From: Candidatus Thalassolituus haligoni | GTDB lineage: Bacteria > Pseudomonadota > Gammaproteobacteria > Pseudomonadales > Oceanobacteraceae | Reading direction: 5' to 3' | Length of the DNA stretch: 64,000 nucleotides | Assembly (NCBI RefSeq): GCF_041222825.1 | Contig: NZ_CP139482.1 | Span: 2,635,001 to 2,699,000, forward strand | In this document: one piece after another, positions 24,834 to 33,613 of the stretch | Layout of the letters: the number at the start of each line of letters is the position of its first letter | How positions within the stretch are numbered: position 1 is the first letter of the stretch | Notes under the pieces: model-generated | Database searches by the model: none | Seen by the model: the letters and a program-made list of their open reading frames with translations, nothing else | Told to the model about the DNA's origin: nothing | Made by a program: the position numbers and the translations under genes

Positions 24834-25907
24834 ATGAATGGGCGAATTTACCACATTCGCAACGCCTTGCCGGAATTGGTTGAACTGGAAGCCCTGATTG
24901 ACGAGGGTCGTGACAGCATGCGGATATCCGTACCGGCCCATATTTCCCATCAGAATGAGCAGCTGCCGATCTATGCAATCGAGATGGGCTCTCGCGCTGC
25001 AACCGCCCCGACACTGGCCTTTATTGGGGGCGTCCACGGCATTGAACGTATAGGCAGCCAGATCATTTTGGCGTTTATGCGCAGCTTGTTACACCGCAGT
25101 CAGTGGGATGAACAACTGCAACAACAGCTGGCAAGCATACGCCTGCTGTTTATTCCCATCGTCAATCCTGCTGGCATGTGGCAAAACAGCCGCTCCAATA
25201 CCAATGGTGTTGACCTGATGCGCAACGCCCCGGTCGAGGCCGAACACCGCACGCCGTTTCTGGTTGGTGGCCAACGGCTATCGGCTCGCTTACCCTGGTA
25301 TCGGGGTAAAAAAGGTCACACCATGGAAACCGAAAACCTCGCCTTGACCGAGGTGATTGCACAAACCCTGTTCAGCCAGTCGCTCTGTATTTCACTGGAT
25401 TGTCACAGCGGTTTTGGTTATCGCGACCGGATCTGGTTTCCCTATGCCCGCAGTCTGGCACCCTGGCCCGGATTGCCCGACGCCTACGCCATGACGCGCC
25501 TGTTTGAGCATTCCTATCCCAACCACAACCTGTACCTGTTTGAACCACAAGCCAACAGCTATACCACCAGTGGCGACATCTGGGATTACCTCTACGACGG
25601 CTACCGGGCTGCCAACCCCAACGGCGTCTACCTGCCATTGACCCTGGAAATGGGCTCCTGGTTATGGGTAAAGAAAAACCCGCGCCACCTGTTTAACTAT
25701 CGCGGCCTGTTTAACCCGATACTGCCGCATCGGCAGCAACGTATCCTGCGTCGCCACATCACCCTGTTCGAATTTTTGATGGCCGCCATCGCCAATGGCC
25801 CGGCCTGGGTTCCCGCCACCACCAGCGAACACCAACATTCCCTGCAGCAGGCACTGGAACGCTGGTATCCTGAACGTGCCAAAGAAACCAATGTACTGAT
25901 TCCCTGA
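24834..25907 (+). CDS. M14-family zinc carboxypeptidase-like protein (succinylglutamate desuccinylase/aspartoacylase superfamily)
   Basis: The 357-residue product has zinc-binding motif GGVHGIE (H68, E71), a third ligand in LDCHSGFG, and a late Glu in LPLTLEMGSW that fits the catalytic base. ARG/ASN-type substrate residues could be NTNGVDLMRN. Substrates may be peptides or N-acyl amino acids; sequence alone does not tell. No signal peptide is seen, so it acts in the cytoplasm. I chose the ATG at 24834 (AGGGGA 9 nt upstream); ATG 24783 with AGAGGG 6 nt upstream is a real alternative, only 15 bp from the divergent ABC gene. Confidence 0.8.
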   Translation: MNGRIYHIRNALPELVELEALIDEGRDSMRISVPAHISHQNEQLPIYAIEMGSRAATAPTLAFIGGVHGIERIGSQIILAFMRSLLHRSQWDEQLQQQLASIRLLFIPIVNPAGMWQNSRSNTNGVDLMRNAPVEAEHRTPFLVGGQRLSARLPWYRGKKGHTMETENLALTEVIAQTLFSQSLCISLDCHSGFGYRDRIWFPYARSLAPWPGLPDAYAMTRLFEHSYPNHNLYLFEPQANSYTTSGDIWDYLYDGYRAANPNGVYLPLTLEMGSWLWVKKNPRHLFNYRGLFNPILPHRQQRILRRHITLFEFLMAAIANGPAWVPATTSEHQHSLQQALERWYPERAKETNVLIP

Positions 25908-26025
25908 TCAAACGAACGCCACAGCCAATCCACAGTCAGAGCACAACACCGAGGCGACAGACTGCGACCGATTCGCGTATGATAGCCGCCTTTGATTCGA
26001 CCCAACCCAGAGAAAGTACGCCACC

Positions 26026-26739
26026 ATGCTGTTTGTACGCCGTATCGCCACCCTGCTTGCTTGCACCGCTGCCGTTGCCGTCACCTCAACCAGCCATGCC
26101 GAACTCAGTGCCAACCTTGGTCTGGTATCGGAATACATGCGCGACGGCATCAGTGAAACCCGTGGTGAATACGCAGCCCAGCTAGGAACAACCTATATAC
26201 ACACTTCCGGCCTGTACGGCGGTCTTTGGGCCAGCGAGCTGAAACGCAACGACGATCACACCCACTCGGAATGGGATCTGTTTGGCGGTTTTTCACACCC
26301 CATCAGCCACAACTGGGGCATTGACCTGGGAGTGACCCGCAACACCTTCCACGGCGACTGGGAAAGCAACCAGCAAAGTTATGGCGAAGGCTTTCTGCGT
26401 GCAACTTACAACCAGTCACTGGTTCTGGGCATCCGCCAGACCAGTAACTTTATGGGCAGCGAGTTTCCACGCCGGGTATTGGAAGCCTCCTACACCCTGC
26501 ACACCGCCAGTTTCGATTTTGAATTTTATACCGCCCAGCATCGCTACCTGGAGATTGATGACGACTACAATTTCGGTAACGACAACCGCGACAGTTACTG
26601 GCACTTCCGCGCTGGCGTAGAACGTACCTACCACCAGTACGACTACCGCCTGACGCTGGAGCGCACCAACCTGACGAGCGACTATGATGCAGGCACCACG
26701 TTCCAGTTCGGCATTCACCGCTACTTCGACCTCTGGTAA
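26026..26739 (+). CDS. TorF-family putative porin (TIGR02001 type)
   Basis: The 237-residue protein begins with a signal peptide (cleavage near SHA-EL, residue 25) and continues with alternating beta strands ending in the aromatic C-terminus HRYFDLW, as in outer-membrane barrels. The opening strand LSANLGLVSEYMRDGISETR and repeated segments such as YGGLWASEL and FSHPISHNWGIDLGV match the TIGR02001 putative-porin pattern. Its substrate is unknown. It overlaps or adjoins a hydrolase gene on the same strand, which suggests a two-gene operon. Confidence 0.82.
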   Translation: MLFVRRIATLLACTAAVAVTSTSHAELSANLGLVSEYMRDGISETRGEYAAQLGTTYIHTSGLYGGLWASELKRNDDHTHSEWDLFGGFSHPISHNWGIDLGVTRNTFHGDWESNQQSYGEGFLRATYNQSLVLGIRQTSNFMGSEFPRRVLEASYTLHTASFDFEFYTAQHRYLEIDDDYNFGNDNRDSYWHFRAGVERTYHQYDYRLTLERTNLTSDYDAGTTFQFGIHRYFDLW

Positions 26740-27577
26740 ACAACACCTGCAGCCAGGGCGCACCTGCGTCCTGCTGCGCGGGCTGATTCGCAGCCGCCAC
26801 CACTGGAGCCACTTCCCCCAGCTCCTCAACCAGCGGCCTTCAGTTCATCAGGTCATCCTGCCGGAACTGGCTGGCAATGGTGAACGATCACTCGAAGCCA
26901 CCCCCGCTACTCTCCATGACATGATGGAAGACCTGCGTCAGCAGACCCGGCAACTGCTGCCTGAACCACCACCAAAACTCACCTTGATCGCCATCTCCAT
27001 GGGCGGCATGATCGCGACCGAATGGGCCAGTTGCTACCCGCAAGAAATTGCCGAACTGCACCTTATCAACACCAGCTTTGGCCGCTTCTCAGCCCCCTGG
27101 CAACGCATGCGTCCTCGCGCCCTGACCCGACTCCTTCGAGCCACTCCGGGACTGATTCGCGACCCTGCCGCTCTCGAAGCACCCATCATGGAGCTCACCC
27201 TCAACCATCCAGCCATACAGCATCAACAACTGCAAGACTGGCAAGATTTCTCCCGCGCTCACCCCATGACCCTGACCAACATCGCCATCCAGATTCGTGC
27301 CGCCAGCCGCTATCAAGGCACTGCCCAGTCACCCTGCCAGCGTGCATTTATCTACACCAGCCTGAACGACCAACTGGTGTCAGCACAATGCAGCCAGGCG
27401 ATTGCCAAACACTGGAACAAACCCCTATGGGAACACCCAAGCGCCGGACACGACCTGCCGCTGGATGACGGTACATGGTTAGCAGAATGTTTCGACCACA
27501 CCGCCAGGCCCGCAGCCTGGGCAGAACGTAATAAGCAGCAGCGGAAGCTCATTTGCAAAGCCAACCAACAGCCCTGA
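26684..27577 (+). CDS. Alpha/beta hydrolase fold protein
   Basis: The product of up to 297 residues has an early strand CVLLRGLIRSRHHW, LPELAGNGER, the nucleophile elbow IAISMGGM with Ser, and a late PSAGHDLPLDD with His. The first ATGs (26684 and 26687) overlap the porin gene by about 55 bp; the true start may be further in, but no later ATG stands before the first strand. It may be an esterase or a BioH-like enzyme. The Arg-rich C-terminal half has a different character from the N-terminal half. Confidence 0.72.
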   Translation: MMQAPRSSSAFTATSTSGKQHLQPGRTCVLLRGLIRSRHHWSHFPQLLNQRPSVHQVILPELAGNGERSLEATPATLHDMMEDLRQQTRQLLPEPPPKLTLIAISMGGMIATEWASCYPQEIAELHLINTSFGRFSAPWQRMRPRALTRLLRATPGLIRDPAALEAPIMELTLNHPAIQHQQLQDWQDFSRAHPMTLTNIAIQIRAASRYQGTAQSPCQRAFIYTSLNDQLVSAQCSQAIAKHWNKPLWEHPSAGHDLPLDDGTWLAECFDHTARPAAWAERNKQQRKLICKANQQP

Positions 27578-27747
27578 AAAATGTTGCCAGCATGGATAGC
27601 ACTGCACCGGAGATGTCTGACTCTCCGAACTCGACAGGTTGTATTAATTCGATGATGCAAAAAAAATACGATTTGTTATAAATGAATACGCTAAATCGAA
27701 GTGGCGAAGGCTTTGAAGTCTGTTTTAAACAGGGCAGGTAAATACCG

Positions 27748-28125
27748 ATGAATACCAAACCCCACCTCTGGGTATGTCATAACAATCAACTCACCGAAGG
27801 TGGCTACCAGCTCGTTGACGTTATCTATGCAAACGAACCTTCCTCTGTGGTGATCTTTCGTCATCAGGGTACGTGTTTGGCCTATCGGAATTTATGTGTC
27901 CATATGCCGCGCAGACTTGACTGCGAAAAAGACATGATTTTTGACCGTAGCGGAAAAAATCTACGCTGCTCGATGCATGGCATCATCTATGATCCAGTCA
28001 GCGGCGAATCGATAAGCGCCATTTGTAACGGCGAAAAACTAACACCCGTTAAAGTGCTGGAAAATGACGACGGCGTATGGATTACTGACAAACGAGTCAA
28101 GCCTATAGCGGAAACCGACAGCTGA
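27748..28125 (+). CDS. Rieske-type [2Fe-2S] ferredoxin
   Basis: The 125-residue soluble protein has a full Rieske cluster: C50-x-H52 (CVH) and C74-x2-H77 (CSMH), with the following GIIYDPVSGE that closes the cluster loop. It has no transmembrane helix, so it is an electron carrier or a ferredoxin component of an oxygenase rather than part of bc1. No oxygenase or reductase is adjacent. It is a single gene, preceded by a 170-bp AT-rich gap and followed by a 14-bp tandem repeat. Confidence 0.88.
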   Translation: MNTKPHLWVCHNNQLTEGGYQLVDVIYANEPSSVVIFRHQGTCLAYRNLCVHMPRRLDCEKDMIFDRSGKNLRCSMHGIIYDPVSGESISAICNGEKLTPVKVLENDDGVWITDKRVKPIAETDS

Positions 28126-28132
28126 ATCAAAA

Positions 28133-28216
28133 CAGCACAACCACTACAGCACAACCACTACAGCACAACCACTACAGCACAACCAATACAGCACAACCAA
28201 TACAGCACAACCAATA
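28133..28216. repeat. 14-bp tandem repeat, six copies in two blocks of three
   Basis: The unit is CAGCACAACCACTA (three copies) then CAGCACAACCAATA (three copies), all contiguous and exact within each block. It starts 8 bp after the Rieske gene stop. It is outside genes on both strands. Confidence 0.95.
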
Positions 28217-28312
28217 CAGGAATACGCCTGATACAATATGCCTTCGGCTATTGGCATCCTACAAAAACACAGAGCCGAACAACGTTTTCAGGTTTTCACG
28301 GAGAACCCTCGG

Positions 28313-30385
28313 TTAATTTACCGTATCTGGCTCACTCGGCTCTGACTGTTGCTGATACGCCAACAGCAATCGTTCACTTGGCGACAACATCGCCACTTCC
28401 TGTCCTGCCCGTTGGGCATAAATCACCCGAAAGGCCAGCACGTTCTGTACGTACTGGCGGGTTTCGGCGTAGGGAATGGTTTCTATCCAGGCATCCAGAG
28501 GTAAGTGCCCGCGTTCTTTCAGCCAGCGTTCTACCCGATTTGGCCCGGCGTTGTAGGCAGCACTGGCATAAGTGCGGTTGCCATCAAAGCGTTGGTACAT
28601 TTCGGCCAGATAAGCGCTGCCCAGGGCAATATTGGTTTCCGGGTTAAACAACGGCTCAGTTCCCGCCAGGGAGATGCCGTATTTTTTAGCGGTCAATTTC
28701 GCGGTTGATGGCATCAATTGCATCAGTCCCCTTGCCCCCACTGGCGACATGGCTTCCGGTTTGAAGGCGCTTTCCTGACGAGCAATCGCCGTTGCCCAGG
28801 TTACGTCAATTTCATTTTTACTGGCCTGGCGATCAAACAGGTCGGTGAATAATGGCGGAAAACGGGCATCCAGATAATTCCATTGCTGCTGACGAATGGC
28901 ATCCATAATGGAGCGATGATACCAGCCCCACTCGAAAGAAAGTGCTGCCATGTGCTGCCGTTCGTCGGGCGCCAGACTTGCCCGTGCAGAAAGCCATTCC
29001 CGCTGGGCCTCAGTCGGTCGATCCAGTTTCAGCCATTCTTTGGCCCGTTGAATGGCTGGATTTTTTTGCAGCTCGGTGAGCACGTCGGCATTCACGTTGA
29101 AGGGCTGGTTATTCAGATGATACGGCAGCTGTTGATGGGCGGCCGCCAGAAAGCCGTAAAAAGAGCGGGATTGCGCCAGTTGATTCCAGATGTCATCAAG
29201 CGGCTGACTCTCACCGATTTGGCCTTCAATCGTTTTGATTTCGACCACCGATTCATCACCGATCTCATCGCCAACCACCGGACTAACGGATGTTTGATTC
29301 TGCACCGCATTGGCATACCAGTATTGCCAACGGTCGGAGGCTTGCAGATCGGCCGGTAAGGTGGTTATCAAAGTAAGTACGTCGGTCCAGTCGATCACAT
29401 CGGCACCCAATGCCTGCCGCAATCTGGCTTCGGTTAATTCAGAATATTGATGGTCAGGGTCAAGGCGACTCAGTAACTCTGCTGCCGTATTGGTTTGAGC
29501 GTAAGCCAGCCGCTTGCCGATATACACATCCAGTGTGCGCATAAGAGAAGATGCTGCAGGCAAGTGCGATCGGTATGCAAGCCACTGTTGCGCTGCAGGT
29601 TCGACTGATTGACGGGCAAGGCTCTGGAAGGCTTTTTTAATCACCTGATGTTGGGCCATTGCCGGGAAGACGGAGACATCGGCGGTGGCAACCCGCTCAG
29701 GTTGCTTCAACAAGACTTCATAGGCGGATACCAATCGGTTGCCGTCTTCATCCAGGTAACGGTGCAAGTAGCGGGCTAATCGCATTTCACCGGCCTGAGC
29801 CGCCAGCCAATAGCGTTTTTGCGCCATGCTCGCCGTTGGATTACCGAGTTGTGCCCATTGTTCAAATAAAGCATCGCATGCTTTGGGCTGGGATTTGCCC
29901 ACCAACCATAACGAAGCCGTCAGCGCCAGGCCTTGTTCTTGCTGATCGGTGTGCAGATACGCCTGGGCCAAATCACATTGGTACGCCGCACTCTTGTTCG
30001 GCAGACGCTGATAGGCGGTTATCCATTCTTGCCAGCGACCGTCTTTGGCCAACTGGCTTAACCAGGCTTGCTGCAAATAGGTACGACTGGGGAACAGTGG
30101 ATACGCATCCAGAAACTGGTTCACCTCTGCTTGAGTGAGGCGAGCCGGAAACCGCAGATAAGCCTGATATTGCAGATACGGGTAAAGCGGATACTGTTGC
30201 AGCGGCGTCAGAAGGCCAGCAACGGCCTCGTAAGACGCTGTTTTTAGCTGCTGCTCGATCTCGACGAATTGCACATAAGCGGCATCCGCTTCAGGTTCCA
30301 GAAAATGTTCAGTGCCTTCATCGGCAACTGAGCTAACGCTGTACAACATGATCAGCAAGCTTAAAACTAGTTGTGCTGCTTTCAT
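28313..30385 (-). CDS. slt: Soluble lytic murein transglycosylase
   Basis: This is a periplasmic muramidase that cleaves peptidoglycan with formation of 1,6-anhydro-MurNAc. The 690-residue product (E. coli Slt70 about 645) has a signal peptide (1-21, SSVA-DE), a long alpha-superhelical U and L domain, and a C-terminal goose-type lysozyme fold: catalytic Glu in ARQESAFKPEAMS (E538), GARGLMQLMPSTA, and AYNAGPNRVERWL. A stretch near 365-390 with several Glu and Ile residues is probably a linker insertion. It is the last normal gene before the insertion-sequence cluster on its 5' side. Confidence 0.93.
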   Translation of the reverse strand: MKAAQLVLSLLIMLYSVSSVADEGTEHFLEPEADAAYVQFVEIEQQLKTASYEAVAGLLTPLQQYPLYPYLQYQAYLRFPARLTQAEVNQFLDAYPLFPSRTYLQQAWLSQLAKDGRWQEWITAYQRLPNKSAAYQCDLAQAYLHTDQQEQGLALTASLWLVGKSQPKACDALFEQWAQLGNPTASMAQKRYWLAAQAGEMRLARYLHRYLDEDGNRLVSAYEVLLKQPERVATADVSVFPAMAQHQVIKKAFQSLARQSVEPAAQQWLAYRSHLPAASSLMRTLDVYIGKRLAYAQTNTAAELLSRLDPDHQYSELTEARLRQALGADVIDWTDVLTLITTLPADLQASDRWQYWYANAVQNQTSVSPVVGDEIGDESVVEIKTIEGQIGESQPLDDIWNQLAQSRSFYGFLAAAHQQLPYHLNNQPFNVNADVLTELQKNPAIQRAKEWLKLDRPTEAQREWLSARASLAPDERQHMAALSFEWGWYHRSIMDAIRQQQWNYLDARFPPLFTDLFDRQASKNEIDVTWATAIARQESAFKPEAMSPVGARGLMQLMPSTAKLTAKKYGISLAGTEPLFNPETNIALGSAYLAEMYQRFDGNRTYASAAYNAGPNRVERWLKERGHLPLDAWIETIPYAETRQYVQNVLAFRVIYAQRAGQEVAMLSPSERLLLAYQQQSEPSEPDTVN

Positions 30386-30560
30386 TTTAGTGACTGACGT
30401 TTACGTAAGGTTGCGAAATCCTCAAGCATTGATCAACGATGGTCAACACTTTGTCGACGAGTGTGACAAAAGTATTCAAATAACCTCAGCTACGGCACTT
30501 GGTCAGTGTGAAGTCTGGAAAAGTGGAGATCTGGATCTGGATCGACCTACTGAGCGTGGC

Positions 30561-30575
30561 CTAGCAGCCTGTCGG
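30561..30575. repeat. IS-end-like motif, copy 1
   Basis: CTAGCAGCCTGTCGG is followed by ACTTAACC. The same 15 bp occur at 60760-60774, and a related GTCTGTCGGGCTTAGG at 62765. The motif probably marks the end of an old insertion element whose relic extends to the right (see 30651-31559). Confidence 0.45.
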
Positions 30576-30780
30576 ACTTAACCAAACAGAAACGAAGTGA
30601 GATAATCGGAACACCGACTTCCTGCTTCCGCCCTCCCATTTGGGTATGAATCAGCAAACCCCACTCATGATCCGTATTCCCAATGCATCTTGAGGATGGA
30701 ATCTACCCCGCTCTGTCACCCTAGTTGTCCAGTAGGCGTTTTCGCCTAAATTCTTCTCAGAGTGGGTCAAAAGGATTGCT

Positions 30781-30930
30781 ATGCCACGCTACTCAGACGA
30801 ACGTAAGGCCGCTGTATTGAAGAAGCTGTTGCCCCCTATGAACCGGTCGGTTGCCTCCCCTGTATGTCAACCTAAGCCTGAGCCAGTGGATTTTGAGATA
30901 ACATCTAAATCAGGGCGCTCAGGAGAATGA
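30781..30930 (+). pseudogene. Transposase OrfA N-terminal fragment
   Basis: The frame begins MPRYSDERKAAVLKKLLPPM, the start of an IS3-type OrfA with helix-turn-helix, 48 bp inside the left inverted repeat of the 773-bp element. After residue 25 or so it becomes unrelated sequence and stops, so the gene is truncated early. Confidence 0.6.
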
Positions 30931-30932
30931 CC

Positions 30933-31019
30933 ATGCCAAAACCTGCTACCACTGCTAATCCCAAAGTTGAACCCAGTCCCGCACTGGAAAAGCGGGTGCG
31001 CAGAGCCTGGGTGCAATGA
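30933..31019 (+). pseudogene. Second transposase N-terminal fragment
   Basis: A 28-codon frame, MPKPATTANPKVEPSPALEK then RVRRAWVQ, has AGGAG upstream and matches the start of IS3-type transposases, then ends. It lies within the 773-bp element and indicates a recombined patchwork. Confidence 0.55.
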
Positions 31020-31207
31020 TCGGCCCACCATGCACTTCCCTTCTGGGCTCATGCCGAACAGCCAACGGTTACCGCACGGCTTTTCGGCAACATCGACCAC
31101 GACAGCTATTAGATAATCTCCGACATACGCCAGTGCAGCGGCGTCACTATTCAGCTTGCGTGCCATTCCTTTTCGGCTGCTCCATGTAATCTTCATCAGC
31201 ATCCTGC

Positions 31208-31453
31208 TTATAGCGACTGACCTGGAGTCAACGCCGCGAGGGCGTCAAGCCGTTTATAGATCACATCTGTTCGCTGGGCATCGCCTCTCGCCTGACTCTG
31301 CACGGCATATTCAAAATCACTGACGCACAGCAATCGGGAGATTTCTTTTGCGATATAGCGCTGAACCTCCACTGAGGCAGCTTTTATTTCACCCAGCAAT
31401 TCTTCACGACCATCAACCAGATTGAGAATATCTTCGATGTCACTACTACCCAA
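31208..31453 (-). pseudogene. Gene fragment, possibly the C-terminus of a nucleotidyltransferase-like protein
   Basis: The minus-strand frame encodes 81 residues beginning SSDIEDILNLVDGREELL and continuing VQRYIAKEISRLL, reminiscent of the C-terminal helices of some nucleotidyltransferase-like proteins (DIED-I-VDGR pattern). The frame runs into the 27-bp inverted repeat at its 5' end, so its beginning is lost. The family assignment is weak. Confidence 0.35.
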
Positions 31454-31647
31454 CTGGACAACTAGGGTGACAGAGCGGGCTACGTCTCATTCTTGGGTTA
31501 TGGAACCGTTCGATATAGTCAAAAATATACGATCTTGCCTCGTCCAGTGTATGGTAATTCTGTAGTGGTCTACTAACCCGGACACCAACGTAGGTGGTAA
31601 AATTGCCGCCACAGAAGAAGGCAAGCATCACAATAAGAATCCCAATA

Positions 31648-31686
31648 AAAATGCCAGTCAGAAAACTGACTGGCATTTTGTCTTTA
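31648..31686 (+). terminator. Strong hairpin terminator stranded in the IS cluster
   Basis: A perfect 14-bp stem (AAAATGCCAGTCAG / CTGACTGGCATTTT) with an AAAA loop is followed by GTCTTT. It resembles a chromosomal intrinsic terminator, but the gene it served is not recognisable now. The A-run on the left makes it potentially bidirectional. Confidence 0.7.
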
Positions 31687-32163
31687 AAAGGCCTGATTAG
31701 CTATTTATAGCGAGCCCTACTCCCACTCTATTATCAATAGAACAATAAATAAATTATAAAACAATACCTTGAAGAACAACCCAATCAAAAAACCATGAAA
31801 AATTCCATGCATGGTAAAAACGCTCAAGATGTCGGATTAGCCTCTTCAGATGGCCAACTCACCCGCATGACCATCACAAACATCCAGCTCTAGCAGGAAA
31901 CCTCGGGCGGCTTTTACAAAGCATCTTCCGCCAAGAGCTGCATGTTGAGGCGACACCCCAGGCACGCCAAACACCATTTCTGTGTTCACGACAGCAGCAG
32001 TCACAGCATTTTCACCGGTGATACTTTTAGCATTTCCTACAAGGTGTTTGACTCGCCTGCGGGCGAAAGCCTGTCACCACCACACCGGTTGACCTTTTCC
32101 CCAAATTCCGCACCATGCACTCGATGAGATTTCCAGCTAACCTAGCAAGATGGAGATCTCAAT

Positions 32164-32430
32164 ATGAAGAAGACGCGATACACCGAAGAGCAAATCATTG
32201 GCGCTATCAAGGAGCACGAGGCCGGTGCCAAGGTAGACGACCTCTGCCGCAAGCTGAGCATATCCAGTGGAACGTTCTACAACTGGCGTAGTAAATACGC
32301 CGATTTAGAAGTGAACGAAGCGAAACGGCTGCGTGAGCTGGAATCAGAGAACAACAAGCTCAAAAAGCTTTTGGCAGACAAGCTGCTTGAAGTTGAGACG
32401 ATGAAGGACGTGCTATCAAAAAAGTGGTAA
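32164..32430 (+). CDS. IS3-family transposase OrfA
   Basis: The 88-residue protein has a helix-turn-helix (EEQIIGAIKEHEAGAKVDDL then SISSGTFYNWRSKY) that binds the IS ends, followed by a leucine-zipper-like helix (LRELESENNKLKKLLADKLL). It ends at LSKKW, where A AAA AAG allows a -1 shift into orfB to make the OrfAB transposase. Length and layout are normal for the group, and the gene looks intact. On its own OrfA acts as a regulator or inhibitor of transposition. Confidence 0.92.
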   Translation: MKKTRYTEEQIIGAIKEHEAGAKVDDLCRKLSISSGTFYNWRSKYADLEVNEAKRLRELESENNKLKKLLADKLLEVETMKDVLSKKW

Positions 32431-33241
32431 CGCCTGCAGGCCGCAAGGTAGCCGTCCGGCACCTGATTGAGCAGCACCGAATCAGTGAGTGGAGCGCCTG
32501 CCAGCTTGTAGGCATTTCCCGTAGCGCGTTTCGGTACCAAGCCAGAGCCAGGAACGATCATGCATTGAGAGCGAGGCTCCGAGAGCTTGCTGCGCAGCAG
32601 TCAGCCTATGGCTATCTGTTTCTGCACAGCATGCTTAAGACCGAGGGCTTGGTGATCAACCGCAAGCGAACGTACCGGATATATACCGAGGAAAAACTGC
32701 AGGTACGCACCAAGCGACGTAAGAAGCTGCAGCGTCCCCGGCAACCACTTGAAGTCCCTAGAGCCTTCAACGACGTTGGTCTATAGATTTTGTCGCTGAT
32801 CAGCTGGCTAATGGCCGCCGCTTCCGAGTGCTAAACGTGGTGGATGATTTCTCCCGCGAAATGGTCGGGCAGCTGGTAGCAGTATCAATCAGTGGGCGCC
32901 AAGTGACGCGTTTCCTGTCGCAGCTTTGCGAACACAGAGGCCAGCCGCGGAAAATCATCTGTGATAACGGCACTGAATTCACCAGCAAGGCGATGTTTTT
33001 CTGGAGCAAGGAAACGAGTGTAAGTTTGGGCTTCATTCAGCCCGGCAAACCTACCCAGAACGCGTTCGTGAAGAGCTTGAATGGTAAACTCCGGAATGAA
33101 TGTCTGAATCGGTCCTGGTTCAGAACGATGGACGAGGCCCGAGTGGAAATCGACTCCTGGAGGGAACATTACAACCATGTTAGACCGCACAGCTCACTGA
33201 ACTACTTGTCGCCAGTTGAGTACGCTCGAAGGGCGGCGTAA
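32424..33241 (+). pseudogene. IS3-family transposase OrfB, frameshifted and with mutated DDE Glu
   Basis: The frame entered by -1 shift (VVTPAGRKVAVRHLIEQHRI) runs to a TAG at 32784. The proper frame resumes one base earlier: adding one base near 32771-32776 gives NDRWSIDFVADQLANGRRF, which holds the first catalytic Asp. The second part is in frame to 33241, with the second Asp in CDNGTEF. The third catalytic residue, expected as Glu in the AFIESFNG-type motif, is Lys here (NAFVKSLNGKLRNECLN, 36 residues after the Asp). Two independent lesions therefore inactivate it, unless the frameshift is a sequencing error. Confidence 0.85.
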
Positions 33242-33613
33242 CGTAAGGAATCTCATCGAACCAGTGGTGCTAATTCAGGGGAAAGGTCACGGTGTACTTC
33301 GACCCCGCTCGCCATTTGTGCCAGCATCGAACTTGAACCCAGGTTTATGTACCTGACCCACTACAGGCCGGTGCAGCCGACGGCCGCGAATGTCCGGCAG
33401 TTACTGGCATCACTGGATGCCTTTGTCGCCATCGCCGAACAATACGCCAGCCCGCTTGAAGGTCGTCACCAGCGCATTGCCGAAGCCATGCTCGACTGGC
33501 TGACAGCACAACTGGCGACCATCAACCCGGCGGCAGACCTGCAACAGGCCCGCGCGGCAACAGATGCCGACCTCAACATCCAGGGGGTGGAAGTCTGGCT
33601 GGACAAATCCAAG

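Larger units (their letters stand above)
30707..31479. mobile_element. 773-bp internally scrambled insertion element with 27-bp inverted ends
   Basis: The ends 30707-30733 and 31453-31479 are perfect 27-bp inverted repeats (starting CCCGCTCTGTCACCCTAGTT), flanked by the direct repeat CTAC on both sides. Inside, in order, are the 5' end of an IS3-type orfA (30781), the 5' end of a second transposase (30933) and, on the minus strand, a fragment of an unrelated gene (31208-31453). No full transposase remains. It inserted into the OrfB relic described separately. Confidence 0.72.
30651..31559 (-). pseudogene. IS3-family transposase OrfB, C-terminal relic, split by a later insertion
   Basis: Minus-strand bases 31559-31480 encode NYHTLDEARSYIFDYIERFH-NPRMRR, the typical end of an IS3-type OrfB. 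The frame is cut at 31479 by an inserted element. Removing that element and one CTAC duplication joins it to 30706-30651, giving RMRRR then FHPQDALGIRIMSGVC and stop, a continuous and plausible terminus. Upstream of 31559 the frame leaves the transposase (MPVSFLTGIFIG-type hydrophobic sequence and a terminator hairpin), so the rest of OrfB is missing. Confidence 0.65.
32090..33289 (+). mobile_element. IS3-family insertion sequence (IS407-like), 1200 bp, inactivated
   Basis: The element has imperfect terminal inverted repeats of about 43 bp: left TGACCTTTTCCCC at 32090 and right (inverse) TGACCTTTCCCC ending at 33289, both continuing to a TCGATGAGATT block. It is flanked by the 4-bp direct repeat CGGT (32086-32089 and 33290-33293). 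Inside are orfA and an orfB in the -1 frame, joined by an AAAAAAG slippery heptamer (32418-32424). orfB carries a frameshift and a changed catalytic residue, so it should not move itself. The TSD size and orf arrangement fit the IS407 group of IS3. Confidence 0.9.

Noticed and set aside
28133..28216. The 14-bp and other short repeats as a CRISPR array
   Set aside because: The repeats are contiguous with no unique spacers, and no cas genes are nearby; the same applies to the array at 4127-5126.
30867..31202. Minus-strand frame of 111 codons in the 773-bp element
   Set aside because: It overlaps both transposase fragments on the plus strand and has only a vague transposase-like look; no motif supports it.
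31446..31676. Hydrophobic frame starting MPVSFLTGIFIG as a small membrane protein
   Set aside because: Its start lies in a terminator hairpin and its end is the OrfB relic joined by insertion; it is a fusion of unrelated pieces.
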